Of a stretch of 64,000 bases of DNA, positions 8,408 to 21,069 are shown in pieces. Within the stretch, counting starts at the first letter, position 1, and the number at the start of each line of letters is the position of its first letter. The notes under the pieces are model-generated. The model worked only from the letters and a program-made list of their open reading frames with translations, had not been told where the DNA came from and made no database searches. The translations under genes were made by a program, and so were the position numbers. Source of the stretch: Miscanthus floridulus (taxonomy: Eukaryota; Streptophyta; Magnoliopsida; Poales; Poaceae); the NCBI RefSeq assembly GCF_019320115.1, contig NC_089583.1, positions 83,655,928-83,719,927 on the forward strand. The letters run 5' to 3'.

Positions 8408-10630
8408 CATGATACATGGCCAAGTTGGCCCAAATAGGTGACACATCACCTTGCCATGGTCACATAGAATGATCCACGGACCAGATCCAAAACGATGGCG
8501 TCGTCGTCCCCTTTCCAACGCATCTAAGAACGGCCCGTTTCGATGTCGTATGAGAAAGTTATGACCGAAACAGTGACGACGTGTCTGCTGAATCCGAGGG
8601 CGACGTGGCAGCTGAGTTGGGAACGAATTGCAACTTGGGGAAGACCATGGTGTCGGTGTGTCCAGCGTGGTGATGTCCTCATCACCCTACCCGATCCACG
8701 TCCTTGTCATCACGTAGTCGTGGCACACCCCGCCGTGTCCAGACTGCCGGACTATAGCGCCCCGCTACATGGGACGCCGATCGTCTACTCCCCCTGCACC
8801 TGGCCACCACCGCATGACCTGCCTACACCACATGGACAACACTCGACTCCCAAACCCCACCTTTGTTTATGTCATTGTTGCCTACCTATCCCGGCCTTCG
8901 ACGCCGGCACTGCCCTCGCGCCGACTTGACCCCAGAGCATCCCTAGACGATGCACCATTTTGCACAGACCTGAGCCCCTTGCCTTGCTAGCCAACACCTC
9001 GCCCCTTTCCCTAGATGCCCACCTACTGCCTCCACACAATGGCACTCTCTAGACACCATCACACCCACACAGACCACTTAGCCACAGCCCACTGGCCCCT
9101 TGATGTTCACAGCCCTTGTTGCCACACAGCTAGGACCACGCCCGGCCTTGTTCACCACCAGCACAGCATGTGGCGAGCCATCCATTGCCGATGTCATAGC
9201 TCGCACACATCTATCGAGCCCCATGCTTAGCCCTTGGTCGTTGTTCCTACTTGTTCCGCCGTCGTGTAGCTTGTAGCAGCACATACACGCACATGCACTA
9301 GCACATAGTGCCTTGCCACACCCATTGCACGAACCTGCACTTCATGGACGTGTGGGCCTTGAACTGCCCTAACGCGGAGCTACGGACACCGCAGCCATGA
9401 CTCCGTCCACCTCGCCGCCAGCTTCCTCCGAGACCTCAAGCCCCTCGGCGTTGCCTCGCTCCATCTGGTCTGCGTCCACGTCGTCTAGAGCCCGCGCATC
9501 ACGGCCTCGCCTCGACGCCGTGATCGAGCTGCCGTCTGCTCGAGGATCATCTTCTGCCTCGACGCAGCGGTGACCCCATCGCGTGCGCTGCCGCGGCGAC
9601 CTCACCACTATGATGCCGTTCCTCCTGTCCGTGTGCCCACCAATGACACCCGAAGCATGAACCGCGACGCCTGGCTCAGCACCGCGGCATCTGCATGAGC
9701 CGTTTCAGCCTGCTGCATCTCGCCACGGCCACGGCCTCGATAACATCAGCGGTGCTGCTCGGCATAGCACTGTGACACCTCACCACGGCTTGAATCTGCC
9801 TGCACCGCTATCCTGTCTCCATCAGCACCACGGTGAGCCTCCCTGACTTGCCTTGCTGTGACCTCACTGAGACCTCGCAGCCGAAGCCGCTCGCGCACTG
9901 AGACGCATGCCGTGGATGCGATGTATGTTTAATCCCTTCCCATGGCCAAGCTTCCATCTTCCCGGTGTAGAAGTACCACCCTCCGGTCCAATCTTAACCT
10001 CACATCGGTCATAGTTTGAGACACACAGACACCGAGCATTTATCGTCTCCACGCCCCATCGCAGCCCAATGAAGCACAGCACATACAGGCCTCAGGCGCC
10101 TGCACTGCACGGCCACCATGGCATGACCATGACGTGGCTAAAGCCATCACCTAAACACCCATGCTGCACAAAGCACGTCACCACGGCCATGACCGCATGC
10201 TAGCCTCGCACGCGCACTTGCAAGTGGTGACGCGCGGTCATGCCTCTACACGCCGTCGCGTGAGCCTCGGAACCACACCACCATCGCCGATTCGCGTTCC
10301 CACACGTAGTCCTAAGCTGAGCCGCATGTGTGAGCGACCACCGTAGCCACCAGAGCTAAACCATCATCTTCCGACCAAGCCTGCTGCCACGTTTTGGCCA
10401 ACCGCGGCCGCGTTCGGCCCACTACAGCAAGCTGTAGCTAGCTCCGGTAGGCCGCAGCTGGCCGCAAGAAGCCGTAGCCCTTTGGGACAAGTTACAATAG
10501 CCTTTGGCCATCCTCATATTCGTCGCAAGGCTGAATCCTAGTCGAATGCCATTCCCAACACTGACAAAAGCCCTTCCTTGCTCATTCTTACACTCGTTCA
10601 TACACTTATTCTACACGATCTTTATCTATC

Positions 10631-10637
10631 TATAAAT
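10631..10637 (+). promoter_or_regulatory. TATA-like box in the unclassified repeat
   Basis: Tataaat preceded by ctatctatc and followed, about 210 bp later, by a consensus-like splice donor (ccgtaagttt at about 10845). This is compatible with an LTR promoter reading rightwards. No transcript evidence is available. Confidence 0.3.
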
Positions 10638-11130
10638 GCCTACACCGTGCCCTTATGCAGGTCTATCTATCTACCTTTCTCGCTATGGATTTGTGCTACT
10701 CCATCAATCATCGTCGTGTTGTTGGTTCTCGTGTTTGTGTGGCGTTTGTTCGTCTGAGGACTGTACCCTCGAGCCGGTCAAGGGATCGTACCTCATTCGA
10801 CCATTCCAGTCGTGGGTTCATCCCACCATGGCCGGGATGCTGACCGTAAGTTTCTCCCTCACAATTTAGTTGTCTCTAAAGTACTACAATTATTAGTGAC
10901 CTGATTCAGCCCCAGGACTTGGCCATTGTGGACTCCACAATGGTGTGGATATCAGCAGCACTCAGTGAGCCCTTTGTGGCCTAACCTAGTGGACAAGTAG
11001 GGATACGATGATCGTAGAATGACAGATGCCAACTCATGTAGGTGAGCTCATGGCCGCGAGATGCCTCGCCATGACCATCGGGCTCTACCTCTTTTTGCCT
11101 GTGTTTATCCTAGCCATCTCATATGATTGT

Positions 11131-11810
11131 GCCACCTGGACCATAGCGTTCCTTTATATCTAAGCGGTGACAACCGCATCGCTACAAACCAAGGGAATAG
11201 CCTTGTGCCATTTAGTTGCACAGTTGTGGTGCCCTATGAGTTGGTTTGGATCGTGGGACCATGTCTCTTCTTCTGACCTTCGTCCGTCCCATGATGAGTT
11301 GGTCGAAAGAGTGTAGATTCTGTTCTTGTCTCTCTTGTTCTCAATCCCCATCGATCCAGTAAAGATGTGGATTGAGCCTTTTGCTAGATTGGTGTTTATT
11401 GCCCTTTTGATTTCATTCATTCGATTCTCATCGTTGCTATGGCAAGTGGATCAAAGGAATGTGAATCTCATGTTTCTCTCTTTTGGTTGGTTCTTTCATG
11501 CTTAAGATCTTGTATGGTTGTACCCATTTGGACCATAGCATTTCCGTGGTTCTTGTGGTGACAACCACACCGCTAAGAACCCTAGAGATGTCTTAGTGCA
11601 TTTAGTGCACCTAGGTCCTGGTACCCTACAAGTGGATTGGGCACTCGTGCCCTTTTGTGTGTCGCTCCTTTCTGATGCCTTGTCCCTTGCCATGGCATGT
11701 GTATTGGAAGAAGTAGACCATTGCCCTGCTTTTCTCTCTTGTTCCACCCTTTCTTGGTTCTCGTCAATTACAATGGCATACGGATTAAGAGAGACTAGAA
11801 CTGTTTAGCC
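11131..11810 (+). repeat. Two diverged tandem copies, period about 390-400 bp
   Basis: Shared landmarks are gccacctggaccatagcgtt (11131) versus cccatttggaccatagcatt (about 11522), ggtgacaaccgca versus ggtgacaaccaca, and tagtgca/tggattgggc versus gttggtttgg phrases. Later come ctcttgttctcaat (about 11330) and cttggttctcgtcaat (about 11752). The copies are substantially diverged, indicating an old internal duplication. Confidence 0.45.
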
Positions 11811-14029
11811 GCTCCTTTCGATTCACGTCAATCTCTATGACGCCGGATCGAAAGACCGTGAGCCGTGGTGTTGCTTAGGATGAGCTGAGGTCTTGGCCAT
11901 TTATCTCAAAGCCATATAGGTCGACCAAGATCGACCCAGGAAGTACTAGCTAGGCCTTGATTTAAGCTTGTGCTTAGCAAATAACCACTCTTGTTTCTTG
12001 GCCCAGGGATCGGACATCCACCGAGAGGGCTAAGTCGTTCCTTTTGGTATTCCTTCGGTGTTGTTGATCTTCCTACATCTTGCTACCTTTTAGAGTATTG
12101 ATTGTTCTCTTGCCTGGTGTGTGTCGCTCTGTGGAGTAGTTGCGTCGATCAGACCGGAACCCAGTGGGACAAAGAGAACATGACTGACAATAGGACTATG
12201 GAGTGGAGTTGATCTGGGAGGAGGAGACCTTGCTGATCGACTACACCAACTAATGAAGATTTGTACCACTACTACCTCGACATCGCAGGTGTCATGGCAG
12301 CACCCTCTTTTAGAGAATCCTATTAGATATTGCATAATATCTAGAGCTGCTAGCACTTTATATTTTAATCATTTGCTAGTATATTGATGCATGCTACTAC
12401 CTAAGCCATTATCACCCTGATGCAACCCACTCTACCACATCACCCTGCTTTGCGCATTCGCTCACTTATACATGCTGACTTGCCTGCTTGCTTGCATATT
12501 ACACCACTATACTTATTATTAACTCCACTTCGCATTATATCTGGGATGTGATGCTGGTGGTGAACCCTCTGGGAATGGTTTGGCTATGGGTGCCGGACTT
12601 GGAGGTGTGTGAGCGTGCTATGTGTGTCTTGGGTGCATGGAGAGTGAGGGTTGTGTCGACCGAGCTAGAATAACGACAAGCCTGGGGCAAGTCTTGCCAT
12701 GTGGTGCTACCTGGGCACTTGGATATGGAATACCTGTGGCGGGTAAATGGTAATTAGAGGTGGCCTTGGGTGTGAACCTCAGAGAGGTGGAGCCCTGGGT
12801 AGAGGTGCTATGGTGGCATGTAAAATGGAAACCCTAATGAAGACATTCTGGCTTGGTCAATCCCTAAGGACTTACTAGTACTCAGACTCACCGGGAATCC
12901 TTTACATCCCACTCGCCCTATATGGTGCGGGACGGTCGGACTACTTGATAGAACAATGCCACTACTGCTAGGCAAATGTGTGCAAGGAGGTACTGGGGCT
13001 GTGCGGTTTCCCCCACACCCTTCCGAGACTTTAGGACGCCTTGTGGACCTAGCTCTTAACATCCAGAGGGCCCCGGCTCTATCTACGACTCATAGTATCA
13101 GCCATCCCAGACTAGACTTGGGATGTTCTAGGGCTAAGAGGTAGGGTGGCATCGTTCTAGGCTAGCAAGCGATCGGAATTCTACCTAGGAGATTCTAGAC
13201 TCCGAGGATGGCTAAACTTGTGGGTATGTAAAACCTCTGCAGAGTGTTTGGTTGATCGATCGATACATATGCTGACTTGTCGGCTATGGACCTTTCCTAG
13301 GTTTCGCTTAAACTAGATAGGAGATGAGTCCTTCTTCCTTTCCTCTAGGGTTTGGGGGTATATCCTGGCCGTGAGCCAGGGGCTGTGGGCCATTGAGACA
13401 AGTGCCGAGAGGGAGTCGGCTTGTCGACCTGAGCGTGTGAGATGAGATGTGGTGATGGTGGTGTGGTTATGGTTGGGATGGGTTGGTGGATGGATATGGA
13501 TCGAAGTGGATGTGTGTGGCTAGGAATGTGTTAAAAACTAGATGTTATTATTACATTACTACTGTTACTTACTTCTCATGCGCTAAGGATGCAAACCATA
13601 GCCAAATGTTAGGATCGCCTAGATCCTCTTGTTTTATCTTTTCCACTAAAGCTCATTGGTGCTGACCATGGCCTGCACACATCTGGTGGTGTGCAGATTT
13701 TCCTGCTTCTCAGAGATGCTGACTTTAGAAGGATTAGAAGGTCTCATGCCTACGCTCAAGTTTGGTTCGGAGATGGAATCTATGCTGCGCTACGCCAACT
13801 CTGATGATGCCCGTGAAGGAGGAGCCTTCACTCGATAGTCTTCCTGCTAGATTAACTCTGTAATAGGTGTGTTTCCCCAGTGATGTTATATCTTGTATTC
13901 TTGTAATCTTATGATGTATGACAGTGATATTGACTGATATATGATAATATGATGGAATCAACTAATGGTTTTATCATATTATAATTCATTCTGTGGATTC
14001 TCCCTTTGTAGAAAATTGAGGATGTTTCA

Positions 14030-14529
14030 CCTAGGTTATACCTTTGCCTTACGCATTCCATTCCATCTCCTCTAATATTGATGCAACACATGCACCAACA
14101 TGATCAACAATGATATGATCCACTTCATATCATCACGTGATCATATTGGTTCATCAATCTTGACATCACTTGCTTTTCACCGTTGCCTTCGTCCATCGGC
14201 GCCAAGTCTTGCTCAAGCTTCACCACCACACGGTCCATCGCTCCAAAGCCTCTGACTTACCCTTCATGCTTGCAACTGGTCCATCAAGCCAAGTCTTGTC
14301 TTGATCTTCTCCACCTTTATCACATGACTCAATGCCATGTCTCATGTGCAATGAGCTCCTTCATCATCACATGTGTGAGCTTTGCAACATCTCCAAGCCA
14401 TTTTCACCTTCATGGCATATGTTGCTCACACATATGTACCTATGGACTAATCACCTATGTATCTCACATAAACACAATTGGTCCACCTAGGTTGTCACTC
14501 AATTACCAAAACCACACAAGGACCTTTCA
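14030..14529 (-). repeat. C1 3-prime LTR, truncated to 500 bp
   Basis: Matches 21920-22009 plus 34783-35193 of the other C1 LTR from cctaggttatacc to the terminal aaggacctttca. A full LTR should be about 2.47 kb, so about 1.97 kb (its U5-side part) is missing. The break at 14030 is where the unclassified block begins. Confidence 0.85.
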
Positions 14530-14543
14530 ATCTCCCCCTTTTT
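14530..14543 (-). other. C1 polypurine tract
   Basis: On the minus strand the purine run AAAAAGGGGGAGAT directly precedes the LTR start TGAAAGG, as expected for plus-strand priming in LTR retrotransposons. Confidence 0.8.
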
Positions 14544-17500
14544 GGTAATTGAAGACAACTCTACAAAGATATGGATATTAAGCTCTTTTGTATTCATGTT
14601 GCTTGCCCAAGCAATTTTACCATGTGAAAATGATTTTGGACAAGTACCACAAACCCGAGATGGTAGTATTAGCTCCCCCTACATATGTGCTAGAGTGTTT
14701 GATTTGAAGCTCGCACATATGCATAGATTAAAATTGTGGGAGAGTAATTACTACTAAATGATGCTAAGGTGTATAGAATAAACCACTTGAAGCATGTACC
14801 AATCGGAGTTGCACTTTTTAAGTTCATCCTTAGCACCATGGTTAGCTAGATATCACTTGAAAATAAAAGCACTAGATACCTTGTGAGATCAACATTAAAA
14901 GCAAGGTACTAGCATTACTTGAAAAGCATACCAAGTGTCCAGCTATCATCCTATGCATGCTAGTTATCAAATCATCATTCAAGTTCTACAACTAGCATAC
15001 ACCACACAAGCATGCATATTGAATTTGAAAGCTTATGCAATGCAAGCAAGCACATGAATATGCACATATCAAATGCAATCAATCAAAGTTCATGAGCTTG
15101 CTACCCCTACTTGTGTGCTTCTCTTGTCCAAGAATTTTGATCCATCTCTTTTCTTCAATGTTGCTCCCTCTTTGTCCATATCCATGTCCAACCTCTACTT
15201 CTTTGAGCTTTTATATCTCTCCCCCTTGTATAATCTCAATCTCAAAGCTTTCATATCTTTGTACAATCTCTCCCCCTTTGTCATCAATTTCCATAAAAGG
15301 TGTGCTTCTCATTGATGCAAAGGTCTACATTTGGGGTAGATGGTTGAGGCTTGAATCTTGCATTTTTTATGGACATCACTTGATGGTTGGAATGACACCA
15401 TTTGTAAATACCACTTGTAACTTGTACCACTTGTATCTTGTGTAGGGCTTCTTGAGATACCACACATAAGATTTTTGATCATGAGATCAATTTGTGGGAC
15501 ACCTCCCCCTATATGATAGCATGGGTCATACATTTGATACACTTGAGCTCTTATAGGTGAGGGATGCATTCTTCATTTGATGATCACTTAAAGTTGAGGA
15601 TCACTTGTGGAACCATCATCTTGCATGATTGATACCATGTGTAGATGTGATACTTGAAAGAATCTTCTAATATGGAACCACTTATTGGATTTATCAATAA
15701 AAACCATTTCTTGAACATTTGCTATCTTCATGAGTACCACTTATAGGATATCACTTGTGAGTTGATCTAGACATCACTTGTAGATTCTTGATGAAATACT
15801 TGAGTCTAGATACCACTTGTAACAAACAAACTAGATATCCATTTATATTGTTGTCTTGTGCTTATACTCTTATCACTATCATGAGCTTCTATGATTGACT
15901 TGAACTAAATTGATTTGCCTAAGCTTCCAAGTCTGGTTTGAACCAATGATAAGCTTCTTCACACCTCTTGCAAGGGTTATCTTGCTAATGTTGTACTTGT
16001 CACTTGTTAGCAATCCAAATTGAGTCAAGTACTTGGGTTCACTAGCTCATAAACAAATTCATGTACTAACCACTAGATTAAGTAATCATTCAAACAATAG
16101 TGGTAGGCTATGAATTTAAGCATTTCATTTGTTATGCATGATCCTATGAAGCATGTACTATATGCACTAACCGCATACTAGTAGGGGATGAAATGATCAT
16201 GCACATTACAATGATACCTTTGCTATGTTGGAGTAGAGGATAGTCACATAGATTTCAATTCATTACTCCAATAGCAATGTGAAGTCCAATTATAAGCTTG
16301 GTGAAGACCAATAGATACCATGTTGAATTTTATTCTTCACCCATATGAAATGAATACCACTTATGATCAAGTGCACTTTCTTATTGTGGTTGGCTTGCTT
16401 TATCTTTTGATCTTTGCTTGCATAAGAGTATCAATTTGAGAATACCACTTGAAATATCATGACTAGCTCTCTTTTGGGTGTTGCTTGCTTTTCTTGATCA
16501 ATCCTTTTGATTGCTTTAATTAAGCATCTCAAATATTCCTCAGATCACCACTTCTATGTTAGCCTTCCAAGTACCACACTTGGTTCACCTACACATAGGC
16601 GGTAAGCCCCTACACTAGGGAGAAGTGACCTCTCTCCAAGAATCATCCTTGATACTCACTTGAAATGACTTGATTGATTGATCCAAGTGATGGACTTAAT
16701 TTGGTGAGTAACCTTGATTCCTTCTTTAAGTTATTTTCTTTCTACTTGTTTAAGTCCTTTTCTTTCTACCAAATGATCTCCAATCATCACTTGAACTTAA
16801 ACTTTATCTTCAACTCGAGTTTGATCTTGATTTTCATCTTGAATACCAAAAGTGTGCAAAGTACACTCCACAATCAAATGGCCTTGTACTCTTTGCTTGT
16901 CATGCTTTTAGATCATCTCAAAACCAAACTTATATGCCTCAATTACTTATAAACATGTTTCCAATTTGAGGACCTTTCAATCAAAGTGACTCTAGATCAA
17001 TCCAATATTTGTCACTTTTCTGGCAGATTTTCTACCCTTCAAAGAAATATGCATATCTCCCAAAGTACAAATGCAAATATCACAAAATTTGGTGGAGATG
17101 TGATTTACTAAGTTATATAGCAGCTATAAAAATTTGAGCTTTATTTGACTTCTAGATTGCTACCCTGATTTCAATTCTTCCACCACTGCTATATGCTAAA
17201 AACTGCTGCACTATAGCTGACAAGAACCACTCCAAAACTGAAGCATTTCTTATCCAATTCTCATGAAATTTCTACAGAATCTCATACCATAAGTCTAGAG
17301 CATGTACACCAATTTTCATGCCAATCCAATAAGTTTTGATCACTCAAACATGGCTAAGATCATAGCTCACTCAGATTTTTAATGTAGGACAGATTTCAAT
17401 CACTTGAGCTATACTTCATCAAATATGAATCAAACTTGAAACTAACTCGTTTGAATACTTTCATAAGACATAAATCCATTCAATCCACTTACTAAAAGTC

Positions 17501-17898
17501 ATCTCATGAATTTATCCAACATAAATCAATCCAACCTTGATTACTAATCAGTTATCCATTCAATCAACTCATAGCAAGCAACATTGCATATTTATCCAAT
17601 TCAATCAACTCATATGCACCCAAATGAAATGATCAACAAAAGATATACCTTGATTAGCTCATGATCATCCAACTTGCAAGCTTCAACTCAATTATTTGTA
17701 AACCATCAAATATATCTAATGAATCACTAATAACTTGAATTATAGCACTTGTATGTTGATAGCACATTTGGACTTCACTCAATTTATCATGGCATTGGGA
17801 CAATGATCATCTCTTAGCAATACTTGGCTCAACTATATGATCAACAAGGTGAATATCATTTGAACCAAGTCTCCAATGCTGATGGTACCTATAATCAA
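14544..17898 (-). other. C1 non-coding region with repeated CAAGTGGTATC-like motifs
   Basis: A/T-rich DNA between gag and the 3-prime LTR, the place where protease, integrase and RT would lie. I see no conserved pol motif (no DSG, no YVDD, no HHCC) in any frame. Instead, variants of taccacttgta (minus strand: TACAAGTGGTA) occur many times. Examples are near 14782, 15410, 15425, 15678, 15736, 15811, 16352 and 16443, with shorter cacttg(a/t) words between. The 12-mer gataccacttgt at 15809-15820 is identical to the LTR-PBS junction at 19939-19950. Confidence 0.6.
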
Positions 17899-19896
17899 TC
17901 ATCCACTTTTTGATGGTACCCAAACAAATTTGGGTCCTCTCAAGTTAGGAGCAACATACTTAGGCATAGCCTTGGTATGAATAGCGGGATGTTTTGCACT
18001 ACCAACCATAGAGGTACCATTACCATCCTTCCTAAGCATATTATTATCAACAATTGAAATAGGCTTAGAAATGTCACCTAGGGGACATGAATGTGCCATG
18101 TGTCCCCTTTTCCGGCATGAGTAGCACTTTCTCTTTGCTTGAGCCTTCTCTTCTTTGCTCATGTGGTGCTTCTCATTGCCTTGCCTCTCATGTAATGCTT
18201 GAGCCTTCTTCTCAAGCTTGGTAGGACACTTAGAGGCAAAGAGTCCCATACTTCCACACTTGAAGCACTTGATGTGAGCATAATCTTTCTTCTCATCTTC
18301 ATTCTTGCTCATCATCTTGGCATCTTGAATTTGCATTGGATGCCTTGCCTTTCCACCCCTTCTTGTTTTCTTATTCATCATTATTTCACCACCATCTTCA
18401 TGGTTGATCTTGATTTGCTCTTGGGGTGTCTTCTCTTTCTCAACTTGTGGCTTTGGTTGAGGCTCTTCTAGTTGCTTCACCAATTGCTTAGTTGGGCACA
18501 TTAAGGTAAGGTGACCCCAAGTGCGGCACTTGAAGCACTTAACATGCTTTAGCCTCTCTTCTTCTTTTATCTTCTTGAGCTTCTCAATGTTAGGGCAACC
18601 ATTTGCAATGTGTCCCGCTTCATGACATCGGTAGTACATGGTATGAGAGAGCTTTCTTTGTTGTAGCTTCTTCATCTTTCTCTCTCTCTTTCTTTCACCC
18701 TTTGTCATCTTCTTCTTGAAGCCGAGACCATACTTGTCACCATAGTTTCTTTGAGTCTTCAACATGTGCTCAAAGGTGACTTTTGAGTTGTAGCACCTCT
18801 CTAACTTGTTGCTCAATTTCTTTACTTGTTCATTGAGATCATTGTTCTCCTTCAAAAGGTTAGTCTCACAAGACATAGAAGTAGAACAAGCATCTATATG
18901 TGAAGAGCATGGCATATCTAATAAATCATCACAAGAGGTGGATACATGCTTCTTGCCTATATCACAAGGGTTAGCAATATTTTGCAATTTATCATTTGAT
19001 CCATGTGATGAGCTCTTATTATTTTTAAGTTTCTTTGTAAACATTTTAATGAGAGAAGTATATTGTTCTAATAATTCATGATTCAATTTTAGCTCATCAT
19101 GTGAAGATTTAAAAGCATCAAGTAATTTCTTATGTTCTTCACAAGAGTTCTTTAGAAATGAGTTTTCATTTTCTAATTTCATTGTTTTAGCTTTCTCATT
19201 TTCTAAAGACATGGTCATGCTAGCAAGTCTACTAACAAGCTCATCATATGAATCAATATGATCAACCACATTATTATTTGATACCTTGGTGTCACCTTGT
19301 GACATGAAGCAATGTGGTGATGTAGGAGAGCTTGTAGTAGCAATGTCATCCGGGCATGATCCATCATCATAACCATCAAGTGTGCATAGGGTAGCATCAT
19401 CATTTACAACACTTGTGGCATCATCAATCTTGTCAAGTGAACTCGTAGTAGATCGATCATCATCATCACTTGACCATGAGGTGGAGCAATCTTCCACAAT
19501 CACCAAGTTGTGGTCATGCTCAACATCCTCATGTGCCACTTTCTTGGGCTCATCCTCCTTGAACTTGCCATCATCCCATATGGAGGAATTACCGAAGGTG
19601 CGCTTGATGGACTCCCATATCTCACGAGTGGTTCCCGTGTAGTTTACTTGTTTCATCAAATCAAAGCTCAATGCATCCATTAGAAAACAACAAGCATGTG
19701 CATCAAGTTCATAGAGAATTCTTTGAGCTTTGGTGAGATTTCTATGGTCCAAGACATGGGTGAGACCACTAGTGACAATCCACCAAAACTTAGGTCCCTT
19801 TGCATGAAAATGATCAAGCATGTGATTTTTCTAAAGTGCAAAGTTTGTGCCATAAAAAATGTGTGTCTCACAAATATCTAGCCTACTAGATGCCAT
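17899..19896 (-). pseudogene. C1 gag (copia type, four CCHC-like knuckles)
   Basis: The likely start is the ATG at 19894-19896 (MASSRLDICE...), followed by one in-frame TAG at 19831-19833. From there 640 codons (19821-17899) are open. The N-terminal part (FYGTNFAL, LYELDAHACCFLMDALS, TREIWESIKRTFGNS) is the capsid-like domain of copia gag (UBN2/DUF4219 type). A Ser/Asp-rich middle and a coiled-coil-like segment follow. Near residues 394-579 are four knuckles. CFKCRTWGHLTLMC and CYSCRKRGHMAHSC are intact CX2CX4HX4C. One has its first Cys replaced by Tyr (YYRCHEAGHIANGC) and one its His replaced by Leu (CFKCGSMGLFASKC). The product would bind RNA and assemble particles. The frame ends in a region ending FVWVPSKSG, where protease would normally follow. 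Confidence 0.85.
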
Positions 19897-19933
19897 CCTC
19901 TCGAGTCGGTGAAGACCACAAATGAGAGACCTA

Positions 19934-19945
19934 GCTTTGATACCA
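19934..19945 (-). other. C1 primer-binding site
   Basis: Minus-strand TGGTATCAAAGC, two bases inside the 5-prime LTR. It differs by one base from the TGGTATCAGAGC complement of plant initiator tRNA-Met, the usual primer for copia and gypsy elements. Confidence 0.85.
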
Positions 19946-21024
19946 CTTGTAGGGTCGAGATGGCGGACTAGAGGGGGGGGTGAATAGTCCTTTCTAAAAT
20001 TAATCGTATAGGCTAACCGAAACATGTGCGGAATTAAAACTATCGGTCTAGCCAAGACTACACCCCTCTATCTATGTTCTCTAGCACCTTCCAAAAATAC
20101 TAGTTAAGCAACAAAGGTGCCGGGCTAGCTAGAGCTCACCTAACCAATTCTAGGAGCAAAGTCACACAAACCTATGCCACTAGTATTTCAAGCAATGAGG
20201 GAGCTTCTACACATGCTAGTAAGCAAAAGCACAAAGCCAACTAAGCTCACTAGCAATGCTTAATAACAAGGCAACCAATGCCAAATTAGAGAGCGCAAAT
20301 ACTTAGCTACACAAACTAAGCAAAGTGACTAACAAGGTTACACAAACCAAATTAGTCACGCAAGGGAGCTACTTCTATGCTACACAAGCAAGAAGGTAAC
20401 TGGTGAGCTACACAAGCTAACTAATTACAAGAGCAACTACACAAGCACAATCTATATAAAAGTAATCACAAGCTTGTGTAAGGGGATTGCAAACCAACCG
20501 AAAGAACAAGGTTGACACGGTGATTTTCTCCTGAGGTTCACGTGCTTGCCAACATGCTATGTCCCCGTTGTGTCGACCACTCACTTGGAGGTTCGGTGGC
20601 TAATTGGCATCACCCGCCAAGCCTGCACGTCAGGCACCGCAAGAACCTACCCCGAAAGTGAGGGTAGCTCAATGACACGCTCAACTAGAGTTGCTCTTCG
20701 TGGCTCCCACGGGGCGAGCACAATGCCCCTCACAAAGCTCTTCTCCGAATCACTGCACAAGCTTCTTGCAGGCTTCGATGGAGAAGACCACCAAGCCATC
20801 TAGGAGGTGGTAACCTCTAAGAGTAACAAGCACCACTGGCTTGCAACTTGATCACCTAGTGCCACTCAATGCAACCTCATGATGCAATCGCACTAGAATC
20901 ACTCTCTCACACAATCGAATGATCACTATTAAGCATATGTGAGATGGAGGGCTCCCAAGCACTACTACACAAGCCACCAAGGCTCTAGTGTGCTCAGCTA
21001 CCAGCCCAAGGTCGACCATGGCTT

Positions 21025-21034
21025 CTATTTATAA
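21025..21034 (-). promoter_or_regulatory. C1 LTR TATA box
   Basis: Minus-strand TTATAAATAG directly downstream of the dyad array and about 1.08 kb before the PBS. It is the expected start region for C1 transcription. Confidence 0.65.
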
Positions 21035-21069
21035 CCCCACAAACAAATAGAGTCGTTACCCCTTCACTG

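Larger units (their letters stand above)
8408..14029. mobile_element. Unclassified repeat-like block, possibly a long gypsy LTR
   Basis: No retrotransposon or host protein domain is visible in any frame. There is a C/A-rich first part to about 10.5 kb and a TATA-like box at 10631. A long G/T-rich part follows, with phrases such as ggtggtgaaccctctggga and tggtggcatg that recall the 3-prime half of Tekay-type LTRs. The right boundary, gatgtttca, is where homology to the C1 LTR abruptly starts. The left boundary is lost in the gap. A solo or partial LTR of a long-LTR gypsy element is the best guess, without direct proof. Confidence 0.35.

Noticed and set aside
8543..10346. Short ORFs in the C/A-rich part after the gap
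   Set aside because: Low-complexity composition (Pro/His/Thr-rich), no splice logic and no homology recognised.
14544..17898. The cacttgta repeats as a CRISPR-like or satellite array
   Set aside because: Spacing is irregular and the units are short and degenerate; the context is the internal region of a retrotransposon in a plant genome.
17899..19821. 640-codon ORF as a host zinc-finger protein
   Set aside because: Copia gag layout, an adjacent PBS and LTRs on both sides show it is retrotransposon gag.
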